A DNA stretch of 64,000 nt from Idiomarina xiamenensis 10-D-4 (GCF_000299895.1 NZ_AMRG01000008.1:62001-126000); one strand, 5' to 3'. Counted from the stretch's first letter, positions 49,125 through 59,084 are shown. Program-made: numbers and translations. Notes: generated by a model from the letters alone, not told the origin.

Positions 49125-50855
49125 TTAGCTTGCCGCCGACTTGATACCCACGGTGACAATTTCACCCTGTTCGCTGACCTCGCGCACGGTTAAATAGAAG
49201 TTACCCAATTTAACCTTATCACCGACCACCACACGACGGTGGAACGCTTGCTTGAAATAATCGGCGATGGTGGTACTCATTAACTCTGCGCCTTGCTCAG
49301 CAACCGGATAAATGGCCGCTAGCTCGGCGATGGTGAGATCCGCCCGCAAGGTAAAGTCACCAAAGAACTCGGTCTCGTTGAGCTTACGTTGCTCACCATG
49401 CGCCGACAACACGCGGCTGATGGCATCAACATCGATAACTCGAGCAACGACTAATAGCGCGTCACCCTCCCGGATAACGGGGTTCATCGCTGGTTGCAGC
49501 CACTCGCCGTCGCGCAGTACACCAACAAAGGTTACCGGCGCGGTAAACTTCAACTGCTCCCAAGTATGGTCACAGGCCGGTGTTTTACTGTGAATATCAA
49601 ACTCCCAAACTTCTAGGGCATCATTGCTAGGTACTGCATCCAGCGGCATGCGCTGCTGTGGCTGCGGTGATGGTGGCACCTCAAGCCCTAACCAACGTGC
49701 AAGCGGTACGATGGTCCAGCCCTGCACCAACAACGATAGTAAGACAACGAAGAACGCCACATCAAAATAGACAGCTTCATCGGGAACACCGCTTAACCAC
49801 GGATACAATGCCAAGATGATCGGAACCGCCCCGCGCAACCCCACCCAACTGATGAAGACTTGCTCGCGCCAGGGAAAACTAAACGGGAGCAAACATAAGA
49901 ACACCGCTAATGGACGTGCGACAAAAATCAGAACTAAGGCGACGCCCAGCGCTAACGGTGCGTGCGCAATCAACTGCGACGGCGTAACCAATAACCCCAG
50001 GATCAAAAACATCATGATTTGACTTAGCCACGCCAGACCATCTTGTACTTGTAGAATATGCACCAATTGCGACAAGCGGCTCTTACCAATGATAAAGCCC
50101 ATCAAATAAACCGCTAAAAAGCCACTACCGTGAAACTTGCTCGTCAGCGCAAAAATCACCACCGCCGAAGCGATTGCTAACAGTGGAAAAAAGGTGAAAC
50201 TAAGCGGTAGTTTGCGTGCCGCCAGCACAAACGCGTGACCACCGAGCCAGCCGCCCAGTAAACCGACAATCAACTGAATCGCGACATCACCGATCAATGT
50301 CAATGGCGCCATGTCGGTATTGGTGGCAACCGCCATGGTCATGGTCATGGTCAAAATCACCGCCATCGGATCGTTGGTACCCGATTCAACTTCCAAGGTA
50401 GACGCCACACGGTCTTTAATGCGTAAACCGCGCGACTGAAAAATACTGAAGACCGCAGCCGCATCGGTAGAACTTAATAAGGCGCCCAACAGCAAACCAG
50501 CGGTCCAAGGTAAGTCAAACCAGAATACCACTGCTGTAGCGATGCCTGCACAAGTTAGCGCCACGCCAATGGTAGCCAGACTTATAGCGGGCCATAGCGC
50601 CACCCGGAAACGGTCAGGACTAGTACGCATACCGCCGTCAAAAAGAATAATGACCAACGCCACTGAGCCTAATAAAAAAGTTAACTGAGGATTATCGAAC
50701 TTAAGCCCTAACAAACCCTCTTCGCCAGCCAGCATGCCAATACATAAAAACACCAACAATAATGGTGCGCCTAAGCGGCTTGAAATCACCGTGGCTAAAA
50801 TGCTGAATAAAAACAAGCAGCCGACAATGAGAATGACTGTACTGGTATAATCCAT
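49125..50855 (-). CDS. Cation/proton antiporter, CvrA/NhaP2 type
   Basis: CPA1-family antiporter of 576 residues: about twelve N-terminal helices with ILFDGGMRTSPD, SSTDAAAVFSIFQSRG and EVESGTNDPMAV (conserved Asp/Glu transport residues), then a cytosolic TrkA-C (RCK C-terminal) domain at about residues 400-480 and a CorC/HlyC-like C-terminal domain. This architecture is that of CvrA/NhaP2, which exchanges K+ for H+ in Vibrio. The exact cation is not determinable from sequence. Stand-alone gene, divergent from rdgB. Confidence 0.9.
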   Translation of the reverse strand: MDYTSTVILIVGCLFLFSILATVISSRLGAPLLLVFLCIGMLAGEEGLLGLKFDNPQLTFLLGSVALVIILFDGGMRTSPDRFRVALWPAISLATIGVALTCAGIATAVVFWFDLPWTAGLLLGALLSSTDAAAVFSIFQSRGLRIKDRVASTLEVESGTNDPMAVILTMTMTMAVATNTDMAPLTLIGDVAIQLIVGLLGGWLGGHAFVLAARKLPLSFTFFPLLAIASAVVIFALTSKFHGSGFLAVYLMGFIIGKSRLSQLVHILQVQDGLAWLSQIMMFLILGLLVTPSQLIAHAPLALGVALVLIFVARPLAVFLCLLPFSFPWREQVFISWVGLRGAVPIILALYPWLSGVPDEAVYFDVAFFVVLLSLLVQGWTIVPLARWLGLEVPPSPQPQQRMPLDAVPSNDALEVWEFDIHSKTPACDHTWEQLKFTAPVTFVGVLRDGEWLQPAMNPVIREGDALLVVARVIDVDAISRVLSAHGEQRKLNETEFFGDFTLRADLTIAELAAIYPVAEQGAELMSTTIADYFKQAFHRRVVVGDKVKLGNFYLTVREVSEQGEIVTVGIKSAAS

Positions 50856-50989
50856 AACTTACCGAAAACGTCCTAGTTGATGCTGAAACTCTTGCATAAT
50901 CATGATAGTACCACGTTGGCATGGTTTTCCCGTATAATTGCTGCTGATTTTATCGTCGTTTTTTATTTCGTAGACCGTCAGAGGTAGTC

Positions 50990-51595
50990 ATGTCAGAGAA
51001 ACCGTTCGAAGTTGTGCTTGCCACCAGTAACCCCGGTAAAGTACGCGAATTACAAGCCATGCTCGAACCGCTAAACTGGCAAGTCTCACCACAATCCAAC
51101 TGGAGCTTTGATGACGCCGAAGAAACCGCTGTCACTTTTGTTGAGAATGCGCTGATCAAAGCACGTCACGCCGCCTTACAAACCGGCTTAGCGGCAATCG
51201 CCGACGACTCTGGCTTAGCGGTTGATGCACTAGCCGGTGCTCCTGGCGTTTATTCTGCCCGCTACGCCGGTGTCAACGCTAGCGATAGTGACAATGTACA
51301 AAAATTACTAAACGCGATGCGCGACGTACCTGCGGCAGAACGCCAAGCACAGTTCCATTGCGTGCTGGTATTTGTTCGTCACGCTAACGACCCGACACCG
51401 ATCATTTGTCACGGTCGCTGGCAGGGGCTGGTTCACCATCAAGTACAAGGTACTCAAGGGTTTGGTTATGACCCGATATTTTGGTTAGCAGAGCAGCAGT
51501 GTACCGCAGCGGAGCTGAGGCGTGAACAAAAGCAGCAACTCAGTCATCGTGGTCAAGCGCTGGCACAACTGTTAACGCAATTGACGGCACGCTAA
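50990..51595 (+). CDS. rdgB: XTP/dITP pyrophosphatase RdgB
   Basis: House-cleaning enzyme removing non-canonical purine nucleotides (ITP, dITP, XTP). The 201-residue product has [37 protein letters not shown] and GFGYDPIFW, all family hallmarks, and ends in [21 protein letters not shown] precedes the ATG. Its stop overlaps the hemW start by one base (TAATG), so the two are coupled, as in E. coli. Confidence 0.96.
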   Translation: MSEKPFEVVLATSNPGKVRELQAMLEPLNWQVSPQSNWSFDDAEETAVTFVENALIKARHAALQTGLAAIADDSGLAVDALAGAPGVYSARYAGVNASDSDNVQKLLNAMRDVPAAERQAQFHCVLVFVRHANDPTPIICHGRWQGLVHHQVQGTQGFGYDPIFWLAEQQCTAAELRREQKQQLSHRGQALAQLLTQLTAR

Positions 51596-52737
51596 TGCTG
51601 AGCTTACCGCCACTGTCGCTGTACGTGCACTTTCCTTGGTGTGTACAAAAATGCCCTTATTGCGACTTCAACTCGCATAGTCTCAAAGGCCAGATACCGG
51701 AAGCGGCCTACATTAGCCGCTTGTTAGATGACCTACAGGCAGATTTATCTTGGGTGCAAGGGCGCCCGCTGCACAGCATTTTTATTGGCGGCGGCACCCC
51801 CAGCCTTATCAGTGCTGAGGGTATCGCTCGCTTGCTGCAAGGCATAAAGCAACAAGTTGGCTTTGCCGATAAGGCTGAAATTACCCTAGAAGCTAACCCC
51901 GGCACTTTTGAAACAGAACGCTTCGCCGGCTTTGTCGAGGCGGGTGTTAACCGCTTATCAATAGGTGTACAAAGCTTACAAGCTGAGCAGTTAAGCGCAT
52001 TGGGCCGCATTCACGACCCACAACAAGCTCGTGCCGCCGCAAGCCACGCACAAAGCTTAGCATTGCAAAGTTTTAATCTGGACTTAATGCACGGCCTACC
52101 CGGCCAAAGCATTGCTGCCGCGATGGCCGATTTAGACGGTGTAATTGCTCTGCAACCACCTCATATATCGTGGTATCAATTGACCATTGAACCCAACACC
52201 GCGTTCGCCAGTCGCCCACCACAGTTACCCGAGGACGATACGCTGGCAGAAATTTATGAGCGAGGCCAACAACGGTTAGCCGAGGCGGGCTATCAGCAAT
52301 ACGAAGTCAGTGCCTATGCAAAGCCCGGCCATCAGAGCCAGCATAACCGTAATTATTGGCAATTTGGTGACTATTTAGGCATCGGCTGCGGCGCTCATAG
52401 CAAGATCACACTCGCTGAGCAGCAACAGATCATCCGCTGTGAAAAAGTCAAACATCCGCAAGGCTATCTTGATTTAACCCGCTCACAACGCTACCGCACC
52501 TGGCCTGTCGAAGAGACAGAACGGCCATTTGAGTTTTTTATGAATCAGTTACGTTTATTAGAACCGACCGCTAAACGTCAATTTACCGAACGTACCGGAC
52601 TGCCACTGAGCACTGCCGAGCAAGCCCTAAAGCGGGCAAAAACACAAGGGTTGCTAACAGAAAACGCCGAACACTGGCAGTGTACGGCGTTAGGGCGTCG
52701 CTTTTTGAATAATATCCTTGATCAATTGGTCGATTGA
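51595..52737 (+). CDS. hemW: Heme chaperone HemW (radical SAM)
   Basis: Radical SAM relative of HemN that binds haem and delivers it to respiratory proteins. The 380-residue product has the cluster motif Cys16-x3-Cys20-x2-Cys23 in WCVQKCPYCDFNSH, FIGGGTPSLI, LEANPGT, NRLSIGVQS, and QLTIEPNTAF. HemW, unlike HemN, has the CDFNSH-type sequence without the extra Cys. The gene overlaps rdgB by one base. Convergent with trmB, 7 bases between stops; no terminator is evident there. Confidence 0.95.
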   Translation: MLSLPPLSLYVHFPWCVQKCPYCDFNSHSLKGQIPEAAYISRLLDDLQADLSWVQGRPLHSIFIGGGTPSLISAEGIARLLQGIKQQVGFADKAEITLEANPGTFETERFAGFVEAGVNRLSIGVQSLQAEQLSALGRIHDPQQARAAASHAQSLALQSFNLDLMHGLPGQSIAAAMADLDGVIALQPPHISWYQLTIEPNTAFASRPPQLPEDDTLAEIYERGQQRLAEAGYQQYEVSAYAKPGHQSQHNRNYWQFGDYLGIGCGAHSKITLAEQQQIIRCEKVKHPQGYLDLTRSQRYRTWPVEETERPFEFFMNQLRLLEPTAKRQFTERTGLPLSTAEQALKRAKTQGLLTENAEHWQCTALGRRFLNNILDQLVD

Positions 52738-52744
52738 ACAGCGG

Positions 52745-53467
52745 TTATTGACTCACGCGAGTAAACTGTAAGTCCCAAACACCATGGCCTAAGCGATGTC
52801 CACGTTGCTCGAATTTCGTCAGTGGCCGATTCTCAGGACGAGGAATGTAATCACCGCTGCTGGATAAGTTGCTAAAATCGCTGCTGGCAGACATTACCGC
52901 TAACATATGTTCGGCATAATTTTGCCAGTCGGTAGCGAGATGCAAGACACCGCCGACTTTCAGCTTTTGCGCTAATAAGGCAATAAATTCAGGCTGTATG
53001 ATGCGGCGTTTATGATGGCGCTTTTTGTGCCAAGGGTCGGGGAAAAAGATCTGTACCCGAGACAGGCTGTGGTCGGCAACACACTGCTTAAGAACTTCGA
53101 CGGCGTCATCATCGAACACACGTAAATTCTCAACCCCGGCTTGCTCAGCCAGCAATAAACAAGCGCCAACGCCAGGAGTGTGTACTTCGATACCAACAAA
53201 GTTGTGCTGCTGCTCAGCCTGAGCCATTTTTACCAATGAATCGCCCATGCCAAAACCAATTTCTAAAACCACAGGATGGTCATTGGCAAAAACGTCAGAC
53301 CACGCTAAAAGCCCATCAGCGAGTTGTAATCCCTTGTGCGGCCATTGCCGACTCAGGGCTGCCTGCTGACCTTTGGTTAAACGCCCTTCGCGTTTTACAA
53401 AACTGCGTACGGTACGCACGTATTTGCCAGCTGCGGCGGCTTCAGCAGCAGATTTAAACTCACTCAT
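52745..53467 (-). CDS. trmB: tRNA (guanine-46-N7)-methyltransferase TrmB
   Basis: SAM-dependent methylation of G46 in the tRNA variable loop. The 240-residue product has [15 protein letters not shown], the SAM motif [44 protein letters not shown] and the C-terminal [20 protein letters not shown]. Family features are complete. In E. coli trmB is directly divergent from mutY; here ompA lies between them. It is read leftward toward hemW, after the ompA terminator. Confidence 0.96.
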   Translation of the reverse strand: MSEFKSAAEAAAAGKYVRTVRSFVKREGRLTKGQQAALSRQWPHKGLQLADGLLAWSDVFANDHPVVLEIGFGMGDSLVKMAQAEQQHNFVGIEVHTPGVGACLLLAEQAGVENLRVFDDDAVEVLKQCVADHSLSRVQIFFPDPWHKKRHHKRRIIQPEFIALLAQKLKVGGVLHLATDWQNYAEHMLAVMSASSDFSNLSSSGDYIPRPENRPLTKFEQRGHRLGHGVWDLQFTRVSQ

Positions 53468-53523
53468 GCAATTCAGGCTCCGATTGATTCACTGACGGGC
53501 AAATTTTAAGCCGCTCATTATGC

Positions 53524-53559
53524 AAAAAGGCGCGACAAAAACAAGTTTGTCGCGCCTTT
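53524..53559 (-). terminator. ompA intrinsic terminator
   Basis: Perfect 14-bp stem (53546-53559 with 53526-53539), 6-base loop, T run at the left side on the minus strand. The AAA/TTT ends make it usable in both directions. Confidence 0.95.
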
Positions 53560-53596
53560 AATTGCTTAATTCTAAAGTAAGCTTAGCGATTACCGA

Positions 53597-54682
53597 TTAA
53601 TTTTTCTTAACAGGTACCCGCTCGGTCACTTTCAGCTCAGCTTCGATACGGCGGTTTTCTTGACGCTGGGCTTTGGTTTCGCCAGAGTTTTTAGGACGGT
53701 TCTCGCCGTACCCTTTCCACTGTACACGTTGCTTAGCGATGCCGTAGTTATTGATCATACGCTCACCAACCGCTTTCGCACGCTGCTCAGACAACCACTG
53801 GTTGTATTCTGCAGGACCCGTCTGGTCAGTGTGACCATTGATCATGATATCCAGTTGCGGATGCTCTTTCATGAAATCTGCGGTTTTACGAATGTCATCG
53901 TCATAACCGTCACGAATTTCGTACGAGTCAAACGGGAACTCAATCACTAATTCACGCTTAACGGTTTCGTTGCGATAAATGATACAGCCGTCTTTATCCA
54001 CCGAATAACTAGCCGGCGTATTGGGACACTTGTCGCGGCTATCGGGAACACCATCGCCATCACTATCGACTGGTGCAGCTGCAGGCGCAGGCTCAGGTTG
54101 CGGACGCGTTTGCGGACGCTCTTCCTGATAGCTATCGTTATAGGTGTTGCCAAAGAAATACTGCACACCTACGTTGGTAAAGTACTCAGTTAAATTACCA
54201 TCATTCTGCTGAACACCACCTTCGACACGCCACGCCCAGTTATTATTGAAAAACTGGCGATAACCGACGGTACCACGCAGGAAAGTATCATCAAAACCTT
54301 CTAAACGAGTACGGTTAATACCTAAACCCGCATAGACGTTATTCTTGAAGTTATACAACACATCGACACCAAAGGCATCGCCATAGGCATCGCTGCTGGT
54401 GCCACGCAAGCTACCCTGCAAATAATCATAATACAGACGAGCTTCCCATGCCTCAGTCAACCGATGACCTAACTCTAAGCCGCCAGTGAAAGTATTGATA
54501 CCACTACTGTAGTCAAATGCTGCGCCGTCTTTAACTGCAAAGCGGTCACTATCGGTATCAAAAGCACCTAAGCGTGCACCAAAGTAAAAGTCGCCATAAT
54601 CGCCTTGCTTATCGTGTGCTAAAGCTGGTTGCATCGCAGATGCACCGATGATAGCAAGTGTTAGTAAGGATAAACGCTTCAT
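53597..54682 (-). CDS. ompA: OmpA family outer membrane protein
   Basis: A 361-residue porin-like structural protein. After a 22-residue signal peptide (MKRLSLLTLA to PALA) comes an 8-strand beta barrel (about residues 30-175), a Pro/Gln hinge, a calcium-binding thrombospondin type-3 repeat (DSDGDGVPDSRDKCP) and an OmpA-like peptidoglycan-binding domain with INGHTDQTGPAEYNQWLSEQR and GYGENRP. The two Cys in the TSP3/hinge region may pair. ATG 54682 with AAGGAG upstream is used. The long leader, good promoter and strong terminator suggest high expression. Confidence 0.93.
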   Translation of the reverse strand: MKRLSLLTLAIIGASAMQPALAHDKQGDYGDFYFGARLGAFDTDSDRFAVKDGAAFDYSSGINTFTGGLELGHRLTEAWEARLYYDYLQGSLRGTSSDAYGDAFGVDVLYNFKNNVYAGLGINRTRLEGFDDTFLRGTVGYRQFFNNNWAWRVEGGVQQNDGNLTEYFTNVGVQYFFGNTYNDSYQEERPQTRPQPEPAPAAAPVDSDGDGVPDSRDKCPNTPASYSVDKDGCIIYRNETVKRELVIEFPFDSYEIRDGYDDDIRKTADFMKEHPQLDIMINGHTDQTGPAEYNQWLSEQRAKAVGERMINNYGIAKQRVQWKGYGENRPKNSGETKAQRQENRRIEAELKVTERVPVKKN

Positions 54683-54767
54683 GAAGTACTCCTTTTGTAC
54701 TAGCAATTAAATTCCCTGTAGGGCAAAACGTCGCATCGCGGTAACTGTGCGCCGAAGTCTTTTGTGT

Positions 54768-54797
54768 ATGATAGACAACTAAACCCTTTAGTTTCAG
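54768..54797 (-). promoter_or_regulatory. Candidate ompA promoter
   Basis: Minus strand: CTGAAA (54797-54792), 18-base spacer, TATCAT (54773-54768). The transcript would have an untranslated leader of about 80 bases, which is usual for ompA-type mRNAs. Confidence 0.4.
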
Positions 54798-54927
54798 TGG
54801 TTTTCGCTATCTTTACACACCATCAGCAGCATACGACTTACCTGAACTTGTATGAACTTCTTACGCAAAAAGCGTTAGAATGGTTCAATTATAGCAATGA
54901 ATATGTAATTTGCCGTATGAGATTCAG

Positions 54928-55995
54928 ATGATTGACACGCTATCGACCAAGCAGGATGACCTGTTCACCCAGAGGGTTATTGATTGGTATTACCAACACG
55001 GACGCAAATCGCTGCCTTGGCAACAACAGAAAACGCCTTATCGAGTGTGGGTCTCGGAAACCATGCTGCAGCAGACTCAGGTTGCTACCGTGATACCCTA
55101 TTACCAACGCTTTATGGCTCGCTTTACCGACGTCGAGCAGTTAGCGCAGGCGCAGCAGGATGAAGTACTGCATTACTGGACCGGCTTGGGCTATTACGCC
55201 CGCGCGCGCAATTTGCACAAAGCCGCGCAGGTGATCGTCACACAGCATCAAGGCAACTTCCCCGAGCAACAGCAGGCATTAGAAGCATTACCCGGCATTG
55301 GTCGTTCGACCGCAGGAGCAATACGCTCGTTAGCCATGCAGCAACCCGCCGCTATTCTAGACGGCAACGTTAAACGCGTGCTAGCTCGCTATTTAGCTGT
55401 CGCCGGCTGGCCAGGCCAAAGCGCTACACTGAAAGCGCTGTGGTCGGCATCGGAACAACTCACCGCACAAGCTAGTGACGTTGCTGCTTATAATCAGGCC
55501 ATGATGGATCTGGGGTCGATGATCTGTAAGCGCAGCAAGCCATTATGTCAGCAGTGTCCGATTGCTGCTGATTGCCTTGCCTATCAGCAGCAACAAATCA
55601 GCGACTACCCCGGCAAGAAGCCCAAAAAACAGTTGCCGACGCGTACCACTCAGTTCTTGATTCTGCGGCGCGGCAAGCAGATATTACTCGAGCAACGACC
55701 CAGCACCGGCTTATGGGGCGGACTGTGGAACTTTCCAAATACCGAAGATGCCGCTTCGGATTGGTTGGCTGCAAATCATTACAATAGCGAACAGATACTC
55801 GAACTCCCCCCTTTTCGACACACCTTTAGTCATTTTCATTTACAGATACAGCCGCTGTTAATCGATATTGATAGCGACACATCAAATAACGTCAATGAAC
55901 ACCAGCAGCGTTGGGTCGACATTCACGATCCAGGCGAACTCGGCTTACCGCAACCAGCGGTTAAGTTGCTTCAACAGCTGCAACAGTTAAACTAA
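54928..55995 (+). CDS. mutY: A/G-specific adenine glycosylase MutY
   Basis: Removes adenine mispaired with 8-oxoguanine. The 355-residue product has the HhH-GPD core ([30 protein letters not shown], and the catalytic Asp in [14 protein letters not shown]), the four-cysteine [4Fe-4S] loop ([17 protein letters not shown], spacing C-x6-C-x2-C-x5-C) and a C-terminal Nudix-like domain for 8-oxoG recognition ([10 protein letters not shown]). ATG 54928 is taken; a TTG 18 bases upstream is possible. It is followed by yggX, as in E. coli. Confidence 0.96.
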   Translation: MIDTLSTKQDDLFTQRVIDWYYQHGRKSLPWQQQKTPYRVWVSETMLQQTQVATVIPYYQRFMARFTDVEQLAQAQQDEVLHYWTGLGYYARARNLHKAAQVIVTQHQGNFPEQQQALEALPGIGRSTAGAIRSLAMQQPAAILDGNVKRVLARYLAVAGWPGQSATLKALWSASEQLTAQASDVAAYNQAMMDLGSMICKRSKPLCQQCPIAADCLAYQQQQISDYPGKKPKKQLPTRTTQFLILRRGKQILLEQRPSTGLWGGLWNFPNTEDAASDWLAANHYNSEQILELPPFRHTFSHFHLQIQPLLIDIDSDTSNNVNEHQQRWVDIHDPGELGLPQPAVKLLQQLQQLN

Positions 55996-56045
55996 GCTTA
56001 TTTTTAGCGATGCATATCGCCGATTTTACTGAGGAGTAGTTAAGC

Positions 56046-56318
56046 ATGGCTCGAACCGTTTATTGTGAATACTTGAATAAAGAAGCCGAGGGTCTGGACT
56101 TTCAACTGTATCCGGGCGAGCTGGGCGAGCGTATTTATAACCACATATCAAAACAAGCGTGGGCCGAATGGCAGAAAAAGCAAACCATGCTAATCAACGA
56201 AAAGCGCTTAAATATGATGGCTGCCGATGACCGCCAATTTTTAGAAGAACAAATGGTCGCTTTCTTATTTGAAGGCAAAGACGTGAAAATCGAGGGTTAT
56301 ACCCCGCCAGCACCGTAA
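56046..56318 (+). CDS. yggX: Fe(2+)-trafficking protein YggX
   Basis: Small cytosolic protein (90 residues) that protects Fe-S clusters from oxidative damage, SoxRS-controlled in E. coli. The start [19 protein letters not shown] and [29 protein letters not shown] (two blocks) and the C-terminal FLFEGKDV match the family; the conserved Cys7 is present. GAGGAG precedes the ATG. It lies 50 bases after mutY, whose Fe-S cluster it may help maintain, and is followed by a hairpin and a terminator. Confidence 0.95.
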   Translation: MARTVYCEYLNKEAEGLDFQLYPGELGERIYNHISKQAWAEWQKKQTMLINEKRLNMMAADDRQFLEEQMVAFLFEGKDVKIEGYTPPAP

Positions 56319-56345
56319 TATCTCTGTCTACGCTAAGCTAAACGA

Positions 56346-56373
56346 CAGCGCAGCAGTTCCACCACCTGCGCTG
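56346..56373 (+). repeat. Hairpin downstream of yggX
   Basis: CAGCGCAG (56346-56353) and CTGCGCTG (56366-56373) form a perfect 8-bp stem with a 12-base loop and no T tract, located between yggX and its terminator. It may stabilise the mRNA end. Confidence 0.5.
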
Positions 56374-56392
56374 CACGCCGAATTATCTAAAT

Positions 56393-56428
56393 AGCCGCTG
56401 TTAACATCAGTTTTACGGCGGCTTTTTT
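56393..56428 (+). terminator. Terminator of mutY-yggX
   Basis: AGCCGC (56393-56398) pairs with GCGGCT (56418-56423), large 19-base loop, followed by T's (56423-56428). Confidence 0.65.
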
Positions 56429-56517
56429 GTTTTTGTGATCTATCCAGCCGATTTATGACTAAAATATTGACAATAGCTTTGCTTTATGAAGCTTGCTAGC
56501 AGTACAACGGCAAATCT

Positions 56518-56531
56518 GTTAGTATACTAAC
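56518..56531 (+). promoter_or_regulatory. 14-bp palindrome overlapping a -10-like element before proB
   Basis: GTTAGTATACTAAC is a perfect palindrome centred 31 bases before the proB ATG and contains TATACT. It may be the promoter core, an operator, or both; no good -35 at standard spacing is seen (TTGACA at 56467-56472 is too far). Confidence 0.45.
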
Positions 56532-56555
56532 GAATTCAATAAAAGGGAGTCACTA

Positions 56556-57671
56556 ATGAAAACGCCACCGTGGCGACGCGCCGTCATTAAGGTCGGTAGC
56601 GCACTGATTGCACCCGACGTTAACGGTACTAGCTCAAAGTACTTACTAGCCATTGCTCGTTTTATTATTGAGTGTCGCGAACGCGGCCAAGAAGTTGTTT
56701 TATGTTCTTCAGGAAGCGTAGCTGCAGGACGCAAGCACATTGAAACGCAACACGATCAATTACCCATCCCGGTACGCAAAGCGATGGCCGCAGTTGGCCA
56801 AAACGATATGATGGCAAATTGGTCACGTTTTTTCGATTTCCCCTGCGCACAGGTGTTAATGACCCACAGCGATCTGCGCGACCGAGCCAGATACGTTAGT
56901 ATTCGAAATACTTTGCACACATTGTTAGAACACAACGTGCTACCTATCGTCAACGAAAATGACGCTTTAGCGACCGACGAAATGAAAGTCGGCGATAACG
57001 ATAACTTAGCGGCGATGGTGGCAACCTTAGTCGATGCCGACGCACTATTTATTTGTTCTGACATCGACGGCTTATTTGATGCCGATCCGCGTCTGGATCC
57101 AGACGCGAAGAAGATTCCGGTGGTCGACAAAATTGATGAAAGCATTTTTGCGCTCGCCGGCGGCACCACCAACAAGAATGCCACTGGTGGTATGCGTACC
57201 AAAGTCGAGGCGGCTGAGAAAGCGACCTCACACGGCATCGATACTTATATTGTCAATGGTCGCAAAGGCGAAACCTTTGAACACTTATTGCAAGGCGAGA
57301 ATCCCGGCACCTTGTTCCGTCGTCAGGACGACCCAATCAGTAATAAAAAGCATTGGCTACGTCACACGCTGGTCTCGCAGGGCGAAATTTTAGTCGATGC
57401 GGGAGCCGTTGACGCCTTACTTCAAAAAGGAGCCTCGCTGTTGAGCTCTGGTATTGTCGATGTGCAAGGCGACTTTAATCGCGGCGACGCGGTGCTGGTG
57501 CGTAGTGCAGAAAGCACCGAAGCCATTGCTAAAGGCATTTGTCAGTATAGTGCACATGAGTTAATGCACATTAAAGGGCAGCAAACCAGTGAGATTGCTG
57601 AGCAGTTTGGTTATAGCCCAATCACCGAAGTGATTCACCGTGACGATTTAATGATCTTGGAGGATGTATGA
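56556..57671 (+). CDS. proB: Glutamate 5-kinase ProB
   Basis: First step of proline synthesis: phosphorylates glutamate, feedback-inhibited by proline. The 371-residue product has an amino-acid kinase domain (VIKVGSALI, CSSGSVAAGRKHI, IVNENDALATDEMKVGDND, GTGGM-like NATGGMRTKVEAAEKA) and a C-terminal PUA domain (about residues 278-360). AAGGGAG precedes the ATG. Its stop overlaps proA by four bases (ATGA), so the two are coupled. E. coli-type length (367). Confidence 0.96.
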   Translation: MKTPPWRRAVIKVGSALIAPDVNGTSSKYLLAIARFIIECRERGQEVVLCSSGSVAAGRKHIETQHDQLPIPVRKAMAAVGQNDMMANWSRFFDFPCAQVLMTHSDLRDRARYVSIRNTLHTLLEHNVLPIVNENDALATDEMKVGDNDNLAAMVATLVDADALFICSDIDGLFDADPRLDPDAKKIPVVDKIDESIFALAGGTTNKNATGGMRTKVEAAEKATSHGIDTYIVNGRKGETFEHLLQGENPGTLFRRQDDPISNKKHWLRHTLVSQGEILVDAGAVDALLQKGASLLSSGIVDVQGDFNRGDAVLVRSAESTEAIAKGICQYSAHELMHIKGQQTSEIAEQFGYSPITEVIHRDDLMILEDV

Positions 57672-58921
57672 GTCAGGAATTAGCGAAGGATATTGCTAAA
57701 CGTGCTGCTGTCGCTGCGCGCGCCGTAGCCAACTTATCTGAGCAGGATAAAAACCAAGTGCTGCAACGTATGGCAGACACCTTGCGCCAGCACCAAGATG
57801 AGATTTTGAAAGTCAACGAAAAGGACATGCAAGCGGGTCGCGAAAAAGGCCTCAGCGATGCCATGCTTGATCGTTTACAGCTAAACCAAGAGCGCATAGA
57901 AGGCATGGCGACCGCCATTGAAGAAATCATTGCGTTAAAAGATCCGGTCGGCGACCGTTATTTGCTAGATGAACGCCCTAACGGCATTAAAGTCGAAAAA
58001 ATGCGTATTCCTCTCGGCGTCATTTGCATGATCTACGAAGCACGTCCAAATGTCACCGCTGATGCTGGCGCATTGTGCTTTAAATCAGGTAATGCAGTCA
58101 TTTTACGCTGCGGTCGCGAAGCAATAGAAACCAGCAAAGCAATTGCGGCGGCGCTGCATGAAGCATTAGAGAATAGCAATTTGCCGAAAGATGTTATCAC
58201 CGTGGTGCCCACCCCTGACCGCGATTTGATGCTGCAATTATTGCAGCAGAAAGATGATATTGATTTGGTTATCCCGCGTGGCGGTGAAGGGCTAATTCAC
58301 TTTGTCAGCGACAACAGTAAAATCCCTGTGATCCAGCATTACAAGGGTGTTTGTCATCTGTATGTCGATAACGATGCCGATTTGGACAAAGCCTTAAAGC
58401 TACTGGTGAATGGCAAAACTCACCGTACCGGCGTGTGCAATGCATTAGAAGGTGTCTTGGTGCACCAGCAAATCGCCGATAAGTTTCTGCCGATGGCAGC
58501 CAAGGCGCTGGCAGAAAAAGACGTCATCATTCATTCCGACAAGCGCAGTGCCGACTACTTTGACGGCGCCGACGTAATTGCCGATGATGCCTTTGGTGAA
58601 GAATATCTGGCGTTAGAAATTGCCGTGCGTACCGTCGACGATTACGAACATGCACTGGCACATATTCAACAATTTGGTAGTGGTCACACCGAGGTGATCT
58701 GTACCGAGAATGACGACACCGCAGCGCGTTTCATTCGCGAAGTCGATTCTGCAGTCACCATGGCCAATGCGTCGTCACGCTTCTCAGACGGTGGGCAATT
58801 AGGTTTGGGTGCCGAAATCGGTATCTCTACCAGTAAATTGCATGCTTACGGCCCGATGGGCTTACAAGCACTGACGACTGAGAAATTCGTGGTCACCGGT
58901 AACGGACAAACGCGCGACTAA
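57668..58921 (+). CDS. proA: Gamma-glutamyl phosphate reductase ProA
   Basis: NADPH-dependent reduction of glutamyl 5-phosphate to glutamate semialdehyde. The 417-residue product contains PLGVICMIYEARPNVTADA, NAVILRCGREA, VIPRGGEGLI, KTHRTGVCNALEGVLVH with the catalytic Cys, and SRFSDGGQLGLGAEIGIST. The family's full length is present. Translation is coupled to proB through a four-base overlap. Followed 35 bases later by a terminator separating it from the pheA leader. Confidence 0.97.
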   Translation: MSQELAKDIAKRAAVAARAVANLSEQDKNQVLQRMADTLRQHQDEILKVNEKDMQAGREKGLSDAMLDRLQLNQERIEGMATAIEEIIALKDPVGDRYLLDERPNGIKVEKMRIPLGVICMIYEARPNVTADAGALCFKSGNAVILRCGREAIETSKAIAAALHEALENSNLPKDVITVVPTPDRDLMLQLLQQKDDIDLVIPRGGEGLIHFVSDNSKIPVIQHYKGVCHLYVDNDADLDKALKLLVNGKTHRTGVCNALEGVLVHQQIADKFLPMAAKALAEKDVIIHSDKRSADYFDGADVIADDAFGEEYLALEIAVRTVDDYEHALAHIQQFGSGHTEVICTENDDTAARFIREVDSAVTMANASSRFSDGGQLGLGAEIGISTSKLHAYGPMGLQALTTEKFVVTGNGQTRD

Positions 58922-58956
58922 GGTAAGTTGCCATTCAGGGCAACCACTGCAACGAT

Positions 58957-58982
58957 AAAAACCGCCCGATGGGCGGTTTTTT
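58957..58982 (+). terminator. proBA intrinsic terminator
   Basis: ACCGCCC/GGGCGGT stem (58961-58967 and 58971-58977) extended by A/T pairs, 3-base loop, six T. Confidence 0.93.
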
Positions 58983-59018
58983 CTTGCCTGTTGAGGCAAT
59001 TGCAGGCATGCTGAAAAT

Positions 59019-59084
59019 ATGAATATGCAAACACCTCGCTATTTTTCGTTTTTCTTTTTTGCTTCCCACAAGAGGCAAGGATAG
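59019..59084 (+). CDS. pheL: PheL-type leader peptide (phenylalanine attenuation)
   Basis: A 21-codon frame from ATG 59019 to TAG 59082-59084, with five Phe codons within six positions preceded by Tyr: RYFSFFFFAS. A second ATG at 59025 is in frame. The ribosome site is weak. The frame ends just before a GAGGC element and an intrinsic terminator that precede pheA, which is the layout of E. coli pheL (also Phe-rich). Too short and too biased to be anything else in this position. Ribosome stalling on Phe codons would sense charged tRNA-Phe. Confidence 0.85.
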   Translation: MNMQTPRYFSFFFFASHKRQG

